Assembly (NCBI GenBank): GCA_902729315.2
Contig: LR746267.1
Span: 439,001-503,000 of the forward strand
DNA: 64,000 nt
From: Spirodela intermedia
Lineage: Eukaryota > Streptophyta > Magnoliopsida > Alismatales > Araceae
Direction: 5' to 3'
Shown in pieces: positions 11,191 to 20,993 of the stretch. The stretch's first letter is position 1. Each line of letters opens with the position of its first letter. Both the position numbers and the translations under genes were made by a program. The notes beneath the pieces were generated by a model. It had not been told where the DNA came from and made no database searches. It saw nothing but the letters and a program-made list of their open reading frames with translations.

Positions 11191-11441
11191 CTATGTGCTC
11201 GAATAAGTAAAAAGTCCCATCGGCGCGAGCAGACACATTCTTGATCGGTCTTTCATGGGGTCGCTGGAGCCGGCGGTGGAGCACGCTTCGCCGAACCAGC
11301 AGAGGCTGGCGGCGACGGCAGTAGTAGCAGCGTCCAGCCAAAGAAGAAGCCCAACGGCGCAATACTGAGTGAGCGGGGAATGGGAAACGAGGACCCATTT
11401 CGAGGAAGTGCTTGTCGGAAGGAACTTACCTTCTTCCACAC
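11191..11441 (-). pseudogene. Decayed paralogue of secreted proline-rich gene
   Basis: Sequence at about 11213-11440 is nearly the same as 16147-16350, where an apparently intact small secreted protein is encoded. The minus-strand product here has the shared parts (LPRNGSSFPIPRS and ASAGSAKRAPPPAPATP) but the 5' end with the signal peptide and promoter has been lost, and internal differences change the proline-rich middle. The AAAGTCCCATCGGCGCGAGCAG region downstream of the stop is also shared, so the duplication includes 3' flank. Confidence 0.5.
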
Positions 11442-11454
11442 CCATTTCGATCGG

Positions 11455-14190
11455 AAGTGAACTTTATTTTTGAATGTTTGTGAGAGTAAATAAAAGAGAA
11501 ATCACCAAATTATCAAGAAGTTTGATGGGAATAAAATTTTCACCTATAATGGACTCTTATATACTTCTATAAGGACTTCACCTATAATAGAAGAGAGAAG
11601 AGAGACAGAAGAAGGAAAAGAGTTGATGGAGAGAAAATAAAATCAAGAGAGAGAGAAATCTCGTCATCATCTATGTTCTCAAAAAAGGAAAAATACATGT
11701 CCTATTTATAAAAAAGAGAAAAAAAAACTATTCCTTTAAAAGCTCGATCTACGTGTAGGTGTACCTATACATCTCGGAGGTGACAGCTTCAACCTCCTTT
11801 GTTTTCCTCTCCCTCTCTCCCTACACTACCCACAAATGGGTCAAAATGGGTCTCTTTCCCTTACATGGCTCTTGACTGGGTTTGATGGGATGAGGTGATA
11901 ATTGTGTTTCCCCCCTCACTTTTCATATGTCTCTTGAATGAGCAATCATGATGGGTTGACACTGATAAAAAACTCTACCTTGACAACCATCATTATTGTA
12001 CTCAGAGTCAACATTCGTTCATGTTGTAAGTTCTTCATCTTTTATAAGATATCTACAACATAAATCAAATTCAAATAATATTTGAACTTTTCTACTATGA
12101 TGATCTTCATCAATATATCTACAACATTCTCTTCTATGTGAACATTCTTTAGATAAATATTTCTAGAATTTATTAATTCATAGATTTTGTGATACTGCAC
12201 ATCAATATGTTTCAACTGTACATAATAGATCTGATTCTTTGTCAAGAAAATAAAACTTTGATTGTCACAATATAGAGAAACTTTATTATGTCAAATCTCA
12301 AGCTCACTAAATAATCACTTCACCTATAAGGCTTCTTTGGTCACTTTAGTAGTTGTCATGTACTATGCCTAAGTCCTAGACAATGCAACAGTAGTCTGAG
12401 ATATAGACTTCCAACTCGTAGATCCACTAGCTATGGGGATCTTTGATAATTTAAATCCTCAACAAATCTGCATCAACAAAGCCAACATTAGAAAGTCAAT
12501 TTTCTCAGTAAAAATAAAATTTAAAATTTTGATAAAACCCTTTAGATGTATGAGAATCCACTTCACTATATTTAATGTTCATTTCTTAAATTATTCATAA
12601 ATATGCTAACAAGTCTAACTGCATGAACAATATCTAATTTTATACAAACCATAGCATACATAAGAGAGTCAACTATACTAACATAAAGAATTTATTTCAT
12701 CTCAACAATATCTTCTTTAGATGTCAGACACTATGTAATAGGTAATCAAAAATGACTAATATGAAAAGTGTCTACTATTTTAGTATTACTGATAACAAAT
12801 AGATTCACTATCTTCGAGATATAATTTCTTTGAGTTAACCATAGCTAACTTAACTCTTGATCTTAATGAATCTTCATATTAAGAATCTTTTTTGTTACAT
12901 CAAGATTTTTCATGTCAAATTTCACATTTAATAGTGTCTTCAATATGACAATCTTATGTGAATTATTTGAAGTAATGAATATATCATCAATATAGAGTAT
13001 CATAATAATAAAAAAACCATCATCACTAGTATTCATATAAATATAATAATTAAAATCACACCTCGTATAGACAATCTTCAACATGTAAAAGTAAAACTTT
13101 ATGCTATCATTAGATTCACTTTATAATGTCTTATCACTCTGGTTCTTCAGATAATTTATTCATATGTTTAATTTTTCAACTAATTTATTTGTGAATTAGA
13201 TCAACTAATCTTGTTTCTTGATGATCTATTTTTCTTGTCTTTCATATTTTCAAAAATGGGTGATGTACTATTATGCAACAAGGTTCTAATAAGATAATCA
13301 TGTGAATTAGGAAGAGAAACAAGCAGAATAATAACTTTGTTCTCATTAGAAAAATCTGATTCCTTATGAAGTAGGTTATTTCATAATCGATTAAAATAAT
13401 TAATATAAGATACAAAATGATCTCCTTTTAGTATGTGTAACGTAAATAACTTTATCTTTAATGTCAATTTACTCATCATTGACTTTGGTGTAAAACCTTC
13501 AATCTTCTCCTTCATTATCTCATAATCATCAATATTGATATTGTCTCAATTTGATCCATCCAAAGTCTTATATAAGTTAGTATGTAATAATACATCATAC
13601 ACACAATATTTCCAGATATTACAATTAGAAGATTAATTCAACTTTTGAATGTCAATGTGCACTTTAGAAGTAATAATAAATTTAGAAACAATCAAAATAA
13701 TATTATGATATCACTTGTAAGGATAAATATGTAAACATAGGATCCTAATAATAATGAAAACTTAAATTCTAAATATTAATGAGAAGAAATATAAGAGAAT
13801 TCATTAAGTAATGAACTCTTATCTCCTTCTATCACACATTAATCTACATCTTAACACTCTCGAGACAACCCACACACTAGAAAGTTAGCAATAAACTCTT
13901 ATCTCTTCTACAAAGACTTTACTTGTAATAAAAGAAAGATGAGAGATCAAAAAAGAGAAAAAGAGTTGATGAAGAAAGATAAAAGAATTAAAAGAGAAAA
14001 ATCTCGTTGTGTATTGTTCTCATAAATAAAGAAATATATGTCATAAAATGTTGTTCTCACTATTTAGATAAAATAAGAAAAGATAATCAACTCTTAAAAA
14101 GAGGCATATCAATCTACGTGTGGGCGAACCCTCACAGACACTATCTCCATTTCTCTATTTCTCTCTATCTTTTTTGCTATGTAAAATTAC
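11455..14190 (-). mobile_element. Degenerate Ty1/copia retrotransposon
   Basis: Minus-strand element with LTR-like flanks: about 11460-11780 and 13780-14130 share a long diverged similarity (GAGTTGATGGAGAGA versus GAGTTGATGAAGAAAG, AGAAATCTCGT, TCTACGTGTAGG/TCTACGTGTGGG). Inside the right flank is a primer-binding-like string on the minus strand (TGATATCATAATATTATT, near 13697-13713; compare TGGTATCAGAGC). A gag-like segment follows (ILLVSLPNSHDYLIRTLLH, about 13300), then a reverse-transcriptase segment (12863-13084, ILYIDDIFITSNN, the YVDD box) and an RNase H / end-of-pol segment (12042-12245, LKHIDVQYHKIYELI). Stops and deletions break it (integrase is not recognisable), so it is old and cannot be autonomous. 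Confidence 0.75.
12863..13084 (-). pseudogene. Copia reverse-transcriptase fragment
   Basis: A minus-strand frame of 73 codons containing the RT catalytic box as LYIDDIFITSN, followed by the conserved copia continuation (LLNVKFDMKNLDVTKKILNM, compare FxMKDLGxxxxILGxxI). It is part of the copia element spanning about 11.5-14.2 kb and is bounded by stops on both sides. Confidence 0.75.
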
Positions 14191-14452
14191 GCCTCTAGCT
14201 CTTCCTGCTCCTAGGTGGCTTGCTCTTAGTCAGCCATTTGGACTGCGGGGGCAACCGCGAGGAATAGTAGCATCCTTCCGCATTTTATCGTTTCCCACCA
14301 ACCACATGTGCACGATAGAGAGAACGATGGGGACAACGGGAATAGGAAAGTTGGCTGTTGAGGCTGCACTCGCAGAGGGCAGAGGCAGAGATGGAGGCCA
14401 CGGCGGTGGCAGACGGCGATAGTGGTCGAAGTCGGAGGCAACGGGGCAGGCA

Positions 14453-14606
14453 GTGCGCTGCCTGCGTGAGCATTCTGACGTGGATAGGAAACGATCCACG
14501 CCTTGCACCCCCTCGCGCTGCCTGCGTGAGCATTCTGACGTGGATAGGAAACGATCCACGCCTTGCACCCCCTCGCGCTGCCTGCGTGAGCATTCTGACG
14601 TGGCGT
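14453..14606. repeat. Perfect 60-bp tandem repeat
   Basis: The unit starting at 14461 (CCTGCGTGAGCATTCTGACG...) is repeated exactly at 14521, and its first 23 bases again at 14581. The GAGCATTCTGACG core also occurs upstream of the TATA boxes in module copies A and B (7470 region, 10058), so the repeat was amplified from that promoter family. The mirror-like open frames on both strands here are translations of the repeat. Confidence 0.9.
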
Positions 14607-15125
14607 CCTCGCCGTACTCGAGCGGAGATCCTATTTCTCTACTGCAATCTAAAATGAGAGCCACAAGACCTCGTTGGCCACCGACCTCCTGGTTCCCCTG
14701 ACGGACCTCGTTGGTCCTTTCTATTTAATATAATATGAAATTTATATTAAAGGTCCTTTCTACGTTTTCTTATTTTTATGCTTTTAAGTAAAAAATAAAA
14801 TGCCAATACCCATTTCAATAAACTCCTGTGTGACATATTTCCCATGATAATCTTCATCTTAACTGCATGGCGCCAAGTCAACCATTAACATCAGGCAAAG
14901 GTCTTCTCATTAATCTCCCTTGATTGCGCAATGCTGTCAAAAGCTGGTTGCATAGACGAGAAGCGCCATCCAGAGAAGAAGACCAAATCAGAGATGGTTC
15001 TGTTGCCTAGAAGATTCATGCGGGGGGAAAAAGTCAACAACAAAACCGTGGAAAAATGAAGTCCAACTAAGAAGATTCAGTCAATTGAAAGAAAAAAGAA
15101 ATCCTATGGGTCTGATAAGCAAGAT
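14607..15125. other. Intergenic DNA, no gene seen
   Basis: No supported gene, RNA or repeat beyond AT-rich tracts. Confidence 0.4.
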
Positions 15126-15129
15126 AAAG

Positions 15130-15680
15130 GGCCCGCCCTCCCCGCTGCTTCCTCGCAGAAGAAGAGGAGGAGGGAGATCGGCTAGCGAAGGATATCTTGG
15201 CCCGCCCCGCCGCTGTGCAGAACCAGGACCGATCCTTCTGCAAGGTAATTTCCCCTAGTCTTCGATGGCTTCTCAATTTTCTTGCCTCTTCAGAAGATTT
15301 TTCTCCCGATTTCTTGGACCAAGAAATAGGTAGGTCACCGGTGATCTCTTGATCTGGTTGTTTGCTTCACTTCTTGACCCCAATTATCTTTCTGCTCTGG
15401 ATGTCGGCACCAGAGGACGGGGCTGAAGATGTGGCGAAGGAAATCAATGAACAGAAGAAGACCAGGCTGCTCATAATCGCGATCTGGGCGTCTGGATTGA
15501 TCCCTCCCTGGACCTAAAAGCCATCACGGCCAGGGTCGCCCTGGTGCTCATCAGTTTCCTCAGCGGCTTCACCTTCATTCTCACCAGGGTCGCCCAAAGC
15601 TCGCCAGCGGCCGCCAGGCGGGCTAAGAATTTAAACAGCGTTGCCGCCATGACTATCGTCCTCTGCCGGATGATGTAGAT
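15130..15680 (+). pseudogene. Small membrane-protein module, copy C
   Basis: Plus-strand counterpart of copy A: the GATATCTTGGCCCGCCCCGC leader (15189), splice donor after TTCTGCAAG (GTAATT, 15245), an intron-like stretch shared with copy A, then ATG at 15401 opening MSAPEDGAEDVAKEINEQKK and LLIIA. A +1/-1 shift near 15480 puts the remainder (AITARVALVLISFLSGFTF ... SSPAAARRAKN) in another frame, which ends at TAG 15676-15678. With the shift, the product would be about 90 residues with a charged N-terminus and one hydrophobic segment. Family unknown; no function is proposed. Confidence 0.45.
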
Positions 15681-15718
15681 TGCCGGTAGGTGAGTGCACG
15701 GTGTTGCGTCTATTGATT

Positions 15719-15720
15719 TT

Positions 15721-15754
<34 letters not shown>

Positions 15755-15757
15755 ATC
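15719..15757. repeat. (CT)n microsatellite
   Basis: CT dinucleotide run with one T interruption, directly downstream of module copy C. Confidence 0.9.
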
Positions 15758-16015
15758 GGTCAGCAATCTCGCCTCATCAGTCCCGACACGTGGACGCAAA
15801 GGGGCCTGACTGGCCTCAAAATTTCGTACATTGGGCCCAATAAGAGGACGGGTGAGGTGTTTCATATCCCACTCATGCAGCCCAACTTCCCATGAGAGTT
15901 GGCTCCCCAATGGAGTTCGGATATTCTAATACTTCGGGTACAATTTACCTGCGATATACGTTAACCCAAAAAACTACCTAATTTAAACTTTTATGTAAAA
16001 ATGTCAACGGGTCAC

Positions 16016-16017
<2 letters not shown>

Positions 16018-16050
<33 letters not shown>
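16018..16050. repeat. (GA)n microsatellite
   Basis: Pure GA run; no gene overlaps it. Confidence 0.9.
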
Positions 16051-16053
<3 letters not shown>

Positions 16054-16184
16054 GCTTTAGAAACATATAGGAGAGCAGTCCACAAGTTTTATCTTTGATT
16101 GATCAATGGCGATGAGAAGCATGGGAAGCAGCAGCAGTGAGAAAGGTCCCATCGGCGCGAGCAGTCACATTCTTGATCGGTCAT

Positions 16185-16520
16185 TCATGGGGTCGCCGGA
16201 GCCGGCGGCGGAGCGGGCTTCGCCGAACCAGCAGAGACTAGCGGCGACGGCGGTAGCAGCGGCGTCCAGCCGGCGGAGAAGCCCGGCAGCGGCACCACCG
16301 GGTGAGTGGGGAACGGGAAACCAGAACCCATTCCGGGGAAGTGCGACGGCAGCGGAAGGAACTTCCCTTCTTCTACGCCCTCGACCGGAGGCGGAAGCGC
16401 CGCCGCCGGCGACGGCGCCCCGCCGGGTTGCAGGGGGCGAGCGGCAATGCAGAGGTGGAGGAAGGAGAGGAAGGCGAAGGGGAGAACAAGGACAAGGAAC
16501 GAGAACCTGAGAGAATCCAT
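16185..16520 (-). CDS. Small secreted proline-rich protein
   Basis: Minus-strand single-exon ORF of 111 codons. It begins MDSLRFSFLVLVLPFAFLSF, a clear signal peptide (about residues 1-27, cleavage likely after the CIA segment), followed by a mature part rich in Pro, Gly, Phe and Ala (for example HFPGMGSGFPFPT and a PAPPPAPATP tail). A TATA box (TATAAAT on the minus strand, about 16577-16583) lies some 60 bp upstream of the ATG, and the initiation context is GCCGCCATGG-like (CACCGCCATGGAT). This resembles short plant cell-wall/apoplastic proline-glycine-rich proteins, but I cannot name a family. A decayed paralogue lies at 11.2-11.4 kb. Overlapping ORFs in other frames (16106-16510 plus, 16165-16686 minus) are GC-rich shadows. 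Confidence 0.55.
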   Translation of the reverse strand: MDSLRFSFLVLVLPFAFLSFLHLCIAARPLQPGGAPSPAAALPPPVEGVEEGKFLPLPSHFPGMGSGFPFPTHPVVPLPGFSAGWTPLLPPSPLVSAGSAKPAPPPAPATP

Positions 16521-16576
16521 GGCGGTGGAAGGTTTGGATGATTAGTGATGATGACCAACTCCTGAAAGGTTGTGCA

Positions 16577-16583
16577 TTTATAG
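16577..16583 (-). promoter_or_regulatory. TATA box of secreted-protein gene
   Basis: CTCTCTATAAATGCA on the minus strand, about 60 bp before the ATG at 16520, an ordinary TATA-to-start spacing for a plant gene with a short leader. Confidence 0.5.
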
Positions 16584-17056
16584 AGAGAGAAAGGAGGGAG
16601 TCGGTGGCCTGCACTGAGACCCAGAGAGGAGCCTGAGCCCCCCCGCCCCCCTCCCCCCCCCCCAAATCATGCATTAGCGGTGTCAACGGGTCTGACCTTC
16701 TCCCTCACTCTCTCTCTCTCCCCCCCCGCCTTTGGGAATCAGGCCAAATGAATGAGTTCTCTTACTTCTTACCTCCTCCTGGCCGCCCGGCGGCGCATTC
16801 GTTGCCGCCACCTTCTGGTTTGTCAACGAGTCTGTCCTTTCTCTCCATCTCTTCTCTCTCTCTCTCTCTCCTCTCTCTCTTGCTCTTTCTCTCCTGCTAA
16901 TCATACATTACACTGAAATCAGCCCAAAAGGCATATGGGCTTATTGGCCCAAAAGGCCCATGGGCCAAGTGGATTAAATAACAACAGTGACCGTTGCTGT
17001 TTGACTCATTTGACTCCATGTCCTGCGTGGCAAACCCGTGGCCGGGGAGCAGAATC

Positions 17057-17172
17057 CACGTGGGGAATGTGGAGCGCTCGCACCCTCCATGAGTTGGCAC
17101 GAGTCTCGGGTGCCTCCGTAGGGCCCACGTGCCAAGTAGGCAGAACGTGTGAATAGGCCACCCCCGCACGTG
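17057..17172 (+). promoter_or_regulatory. Three G-box motifs
   Basis: Three perfect CACGTG hexamers at 17057-17062, 17126-17131 and 17167-17172. They precede a TATA-like TATTAAAT (about 17221) and the small ORF at 17329. G-boxes are bound by bZIP and bHLH factors and often mark ABA- or light-responsive promoters; here the role is inferred only from position. Confidence 0.5.
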
Positions 17173-17328
17173 CGAAAGCAGCCATCTTTACCTTAGAGTG
17201 GGAGGGTCCACCTTTTGCCTTATTAAATGGAGCCTCCCTGCGCTCCCCAGCCGGGCACCTCAGAGTGAACTCCTCTCACAATCTCGGCGGAAGATAGAGA
17301 GAGAGAGAGAGAGAGCAGTTGCTCTGCA

Positions 17329-17472
17329 ATGGCGATCGCCAATGGGAGGAGAGAGCTCGTTTATTCCGATGAGGTAGGCGGTGCCGCCGCCGGCGACGTG
17401 GTGGCGTGGGGCGGCGGAGAGAATGACGACGACGACGACGACGACGGTGGCGACGTAGCTCCGGCGGCGTGA
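17329..17472 (+). CDS. Small acidic ORF, possible short gene
   Basis: ATG at 17329 follows a GA-rich leader and opens a 47-codon frame: MAIANGRRELVYSDEVGG, then an Ala/Gly-rich part, a run of seven Asp (residues 33-39), and a short Ala-rich end before TGA. Upstream are three G-boxes and a TATA-like element about 105 bp before the start, a plausible promoter layout. An alternative is that GAG|GTAGGC at codon 15 is a splice donor and the rest of the gene was lost or lies in the repeat field downstream. I do not recognise the protein. Confidence 0.3.
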   Translation: MAIANGRRELVYSDEVGGAAAGDVVAWGGGENDDDDDDDGGDVAPAA

Positions 17473-17639
17473 CCCGAGGCTGTGGGAGCTGCGTGAGATT
17501 TAGAGTGAGAAAGAGAGCACTGGAGAGGCTTCAACGCCCTTCTGTCGACGTAGGAGAGTGGATCTGACGCTAGCTGGAGGCTAGTCCTCGCGTGATGTTG
17601 CCGTCTGGTAGTAAATATATGCGTTCGTATATATAATAG

Positions 17640-17745
17640 ACTATCTCTCTCTCTCTGCCCCCTCTATCTCATGGCCGGAGTACTTAAGAAACGCAAGGTC
17701 TCTTTGTGGGTCTGTGTGCTGAGGAGGGTATGTCGGTGGAGATTA

Positions 17746-17840
<95 letters not shown>

Positions 17841-18221
17841 TCTCTCTCTTTCTCATGGCTTCAGTACTCATGGAAACCCACCCAAGGTCTCTTGTGGAAT
17901 GGTGTGCTCAGGAGGGTCTGTCGGTGGAGAGTAAGATCTCTCTCTCTCTCTCTCTCTCTCTCCCCCTCAGTGCTGACGGAAATCGTATGTTTCCGTCAGC
18001 ATTGAGGGGGAGATCTGTTGATTGGGGTTCTCTGGAGGGTATGCCCGTAATAGCAAGACCATCTTTCTGTCTATATGTACATATGTTTGTTTGTGTTGTG
18101 TCTTTCTCTCAATTTCTGGAAACCCATTTTTCTCTTCCTAGAATCATATGATCTGGGCGAAAGTTCAATGAACAGTCATATCATCTCTCCATCTCTCTAT
18201 TTCGCTCTACGCATCAACGCA

Positions 18222-18271
<50 letters not shown>

Positions 18272-18420
18272 AGTTTTAGTTAGCTCCTACAATGTCTCTG
18301 GTCTCTGGTCTCTGCTCTCTCTCTCTCTCTCTCTCTCCAAGTTTTAGTTAGCTCCTACAATGCCTCTGGTCTCTGGTCTCTCTCTCTCTCAATACGTTGA
18401 AACCCATTAGTCTCTTTGTT
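17640..18420. repeat. (CT)n-rich satellite-like tandem field
   Basis: Long CT tracts (about 17751-17850, 17938-17961, 18224-18268, 18315-18336) alternate with recurring non-CT modules: a module ending GTCGGTGGAGA(T/G)TAAGATCT occurs at about 17730 and 17920, each preceded by a copy of TCATGGC...AGTACT, and the string TTTTAGTTAGCTCCTACA occurs at 18273 and 18341 followed by TG(T/C)CTCTGGTCTCTGG. The SLSLSL open frames here are repeat translations. Confidence 0.75.
17959..18013. repeat. Near-perfect foldback hairpin
   Basis: 17962-17982 and 17990-18010 are reverse complements over 21 bp with one G/T-type mismatch, with three more paired bases outside and a 7-nt loop (TCGTATG). It lies inside the CT-rich satellite field. 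Confidence 0.85.
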
Positions 18421-18775
18421 AGAGCAAAAGCCCAATATAAACTTATAGAACACTGCTCACTCAATCTGTACGACATGAAGTAGGAACTCTCACCAAGAGC
18501 TCCACATAAGAACTCTCACCAAGAACTCGAAGGAACAAATCCTTGATCCTCCCCTCAAAGCACTCGTCAAGAATTCACAGAACAAATCTTTGATGTTGAC
18601 CCACCCTCTAAACATTCACCAAGACCCCAAAGAGAGATCTCCCTTAGAACCTTTCCCAAGCCCTCTCAGCCACCTTCTCAAAGCTTCTTCTAATGGGATG
18701 AGCAAATGAGAAGGATGGCCCCTCTATTTATAGTCACAAGGGGTCAACCTCGGCAAATGTGTATCATCTCATGAC
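18415..18775 (-). mobile_element. Possible solo LTR
   Basis: On the minus strand a TATA box (CTATAAATAGAGGGG, about 18723-18737) is followed by a leader-like tract containing repeated strings (GAACTCTCACCAAGAACTC-type on the plus strand at 18484, 18508 and variants to 18620). The layout (TATA, then short internal repeats, no coding) is typical of an LTR R/U5 region, but I cannot identify the TG...CA termini or a target-site duplication. Confidence 0.3.
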
Positions 18776-18973
18776 CTCTAGAACGTGCGATATATATGCT
18801 TATACATATATATATATATATACATATATATACATATATATACATATATGTCAGCGTACGTGTCTTCCTCACTTTCTCACAATGTGGAAACCAATTGATC
18901 TCTCCTTAGAATTGTATGATCTGGAGGGAATGGGAACAGACAGTAATATTATCTCTACACTTCAACACATACA

Positions 18974-19004
<31 letters not shown>

Positions 19005-19139
19005 ATAGACATGGAAACCCTTCAGTATCTCTCCGGATTAGTAAGTTGAGGAGGGTGCATATCTGTTAACAGCGAGACTAATCGTATGCCTATGATCTTT
19101 ATAGGTATCAGGACACAGATTTCACATCGTTTGATGCAT

Positions 19140-19176
<37 letters not shown>

Positions 19177-19452
19177 CTTTCTGAACGCATTATATGGAAG
19201 TCCAAAGTCTTCCAACCGGAGATATTCTTTTCATGAAAGAGTTACTCCTTTCAAGGATGGCGTACATTTGGCGTCACACGGCGCAGAAGGGAGTTCCACA
19301 GCCCTTGAAGACCTCCCCTCCTCTTCAAGGGTGACCCTTCCATGAATGTGGGAGCCCATTTTGTCCCAACTTCCTTAAATGTGCATAGGTTTCTAGGGAA
19401 ATAATGAGCGCATGAGTCAAGACAGCCAGAGAGAGATCGATAGAAAGAGGTG

Positions 19453-19527
<75 letters not shown>

Positions 19528-20138
19528 GAGATAAGGAGAGAAGAGAGAGAGGAGGGAAGGGGACAGACAGACAGACAGATAGACAAAGAGGGAGAGAGAC
19601 AGGAAAGAAGGAGAGACAGAGACATAGGGGGAGAGAGAGAGAGCGGAGAGATATCTGTGGTTTTGTTTCTGGGCCTTTGCTCCGTTGTTTGATATTTGAG
19701 GCCCATCGAGCTTATCTGGGCCGAATCCAGAGTATGGCAAAGAAAGAAGTCAACGCTTACGGACAAGGAAATGGAAACACGTAGGCACTTGAATGTAGGT
19801 CAACGATGACTGAGCGTCGTCGTTGGTGTTTCCGATGGGGGGAGCTTTAAATAGAAAGGTCTTCCCTTAGCGTGCATGCCCATGCAAGCCATCGTCGTCA
19901 TCCGTAAAAACCCGTTACGAAATTACCTTGCAAAGAACTATAATTACGCACGTACCCACATGGACAATTCTCCAACAATTGAGCATCTATGCCCCCGTTG
20001 TGTAGCTAGAGGATATCCAAGACATGGGCAATGAGAGAGAGAGAGAGAGGTTGGACTGTATGAAGCGAAAGAGAGATGGATAGAGAGAGAGAGAGAGAGA
20101 GAGAGAGGTTGGACTGTACGAAGCGGGAGAGAGATGGA

Positions 20139-20177
<39 letters not shown>

Positions 20178-20230
20178 GTGAAGACTCGACGTAAGAGGTT
20201 CTGTTAAAGTAATAGTCCTGAAAACTCATC
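18776..20230. repeat. Microsatellite-rich intergenic DNA
   Basis: Contains a TA/CATATATA tract (about 18804-18850), CT tracts (18972-18999 and 19141-19173), a GA tract (about 19455-19519) merging into GA/GACA-rich DNA to 19650, and three diverged copies of a GA-tract plus GGTTGGACTGTA(T/C)GAAGCG module at about 20030-20175. No gene is supported. Confidence 0.7.
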
Positions 20231-20428
20231 TAAAAACATTACAGTGTGAGTGAGAGAGGGAGGGGAGAGAGAGAGTGATTACTCGAGATCTTCCTATACT
20301 ACAGATTGGAATCAAAACCCGTTGGTTGACTTCAAAATTTACACACGAAAGGCAAAAAATGAATCAAAAAATGGGACCCGCTATCCGCCGAGATCAGTCA
20401 AACCCACGTCAGTCCGACGGCCGCCGCA

Positions 20429-20950
20429 TCACTTCACCTCTTTGTCAAAGTTGACCTTGGAAATCACCGACAGCGGTATGCTGGCGACATGGCCTCCGGT
20501 TCCGTACAACCCTATCCGTCCAAAGCTCGCCGACGAGCTGTTCATGGTGGCGTTGAGGACGAAAGTCAAAACCCTACTCCTGCCGGCAGAGATGAAGAAG
20601 CGTGACGGCGAAACGGAGACCGAGACGCCGAAGGGGGAGCTCCAGGTGACGGCGTAGGTCTCGTCACCGGCGACGTTGGTGACCCGCCTCGAGACGGTCC
20701 TCGACTGGTTCAGCAGCGAGACGGTGATGGAGGGCAGGTTGAGATCACCGGCGTCAACGGTAGCGCCGCCGCATCCACGGCCTGTGTAGTTCAGAACGAC
20801 GGGGCCCGACCCATTGATGGCGCAGAGGAACGACAAGTAGTCGTCGAAACCTGCAAAGTCAACGCCAACAGTCATGAATCCTCCGTTCTCTGCCAGTAAA
20901 GAGCTCCTAACAGAAAATCAGGCATGACCCAGATGGCACAAATAGAAAAT

Positions 20951-20993
<43 letters not shown>

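Noticed and set aside
14230-14664. Overlapping frames of about 100-144 codons on both strands
   Set aside because: Arise from the perfect 60-bp tandem repeat.
16106-16686. 134-codon plus and 173-codon minus frames
   Set aside because: GC-rich shadows of the signal-peptide ORF at 16185-16520, which has the better start context and promoter.
17671-18347. Several open frames of 87-99 codons rich in SLSLSL
   Set aside because: They are translations of (CT)n tracts in a satellite field; no start context, no similarity, same pattern in several frames.
19251-19766. 171-codon minus-strand frame
   Set aside because: Mostly Leu/Ser from (GA)n read on the other strand; flanks show no coding signal.
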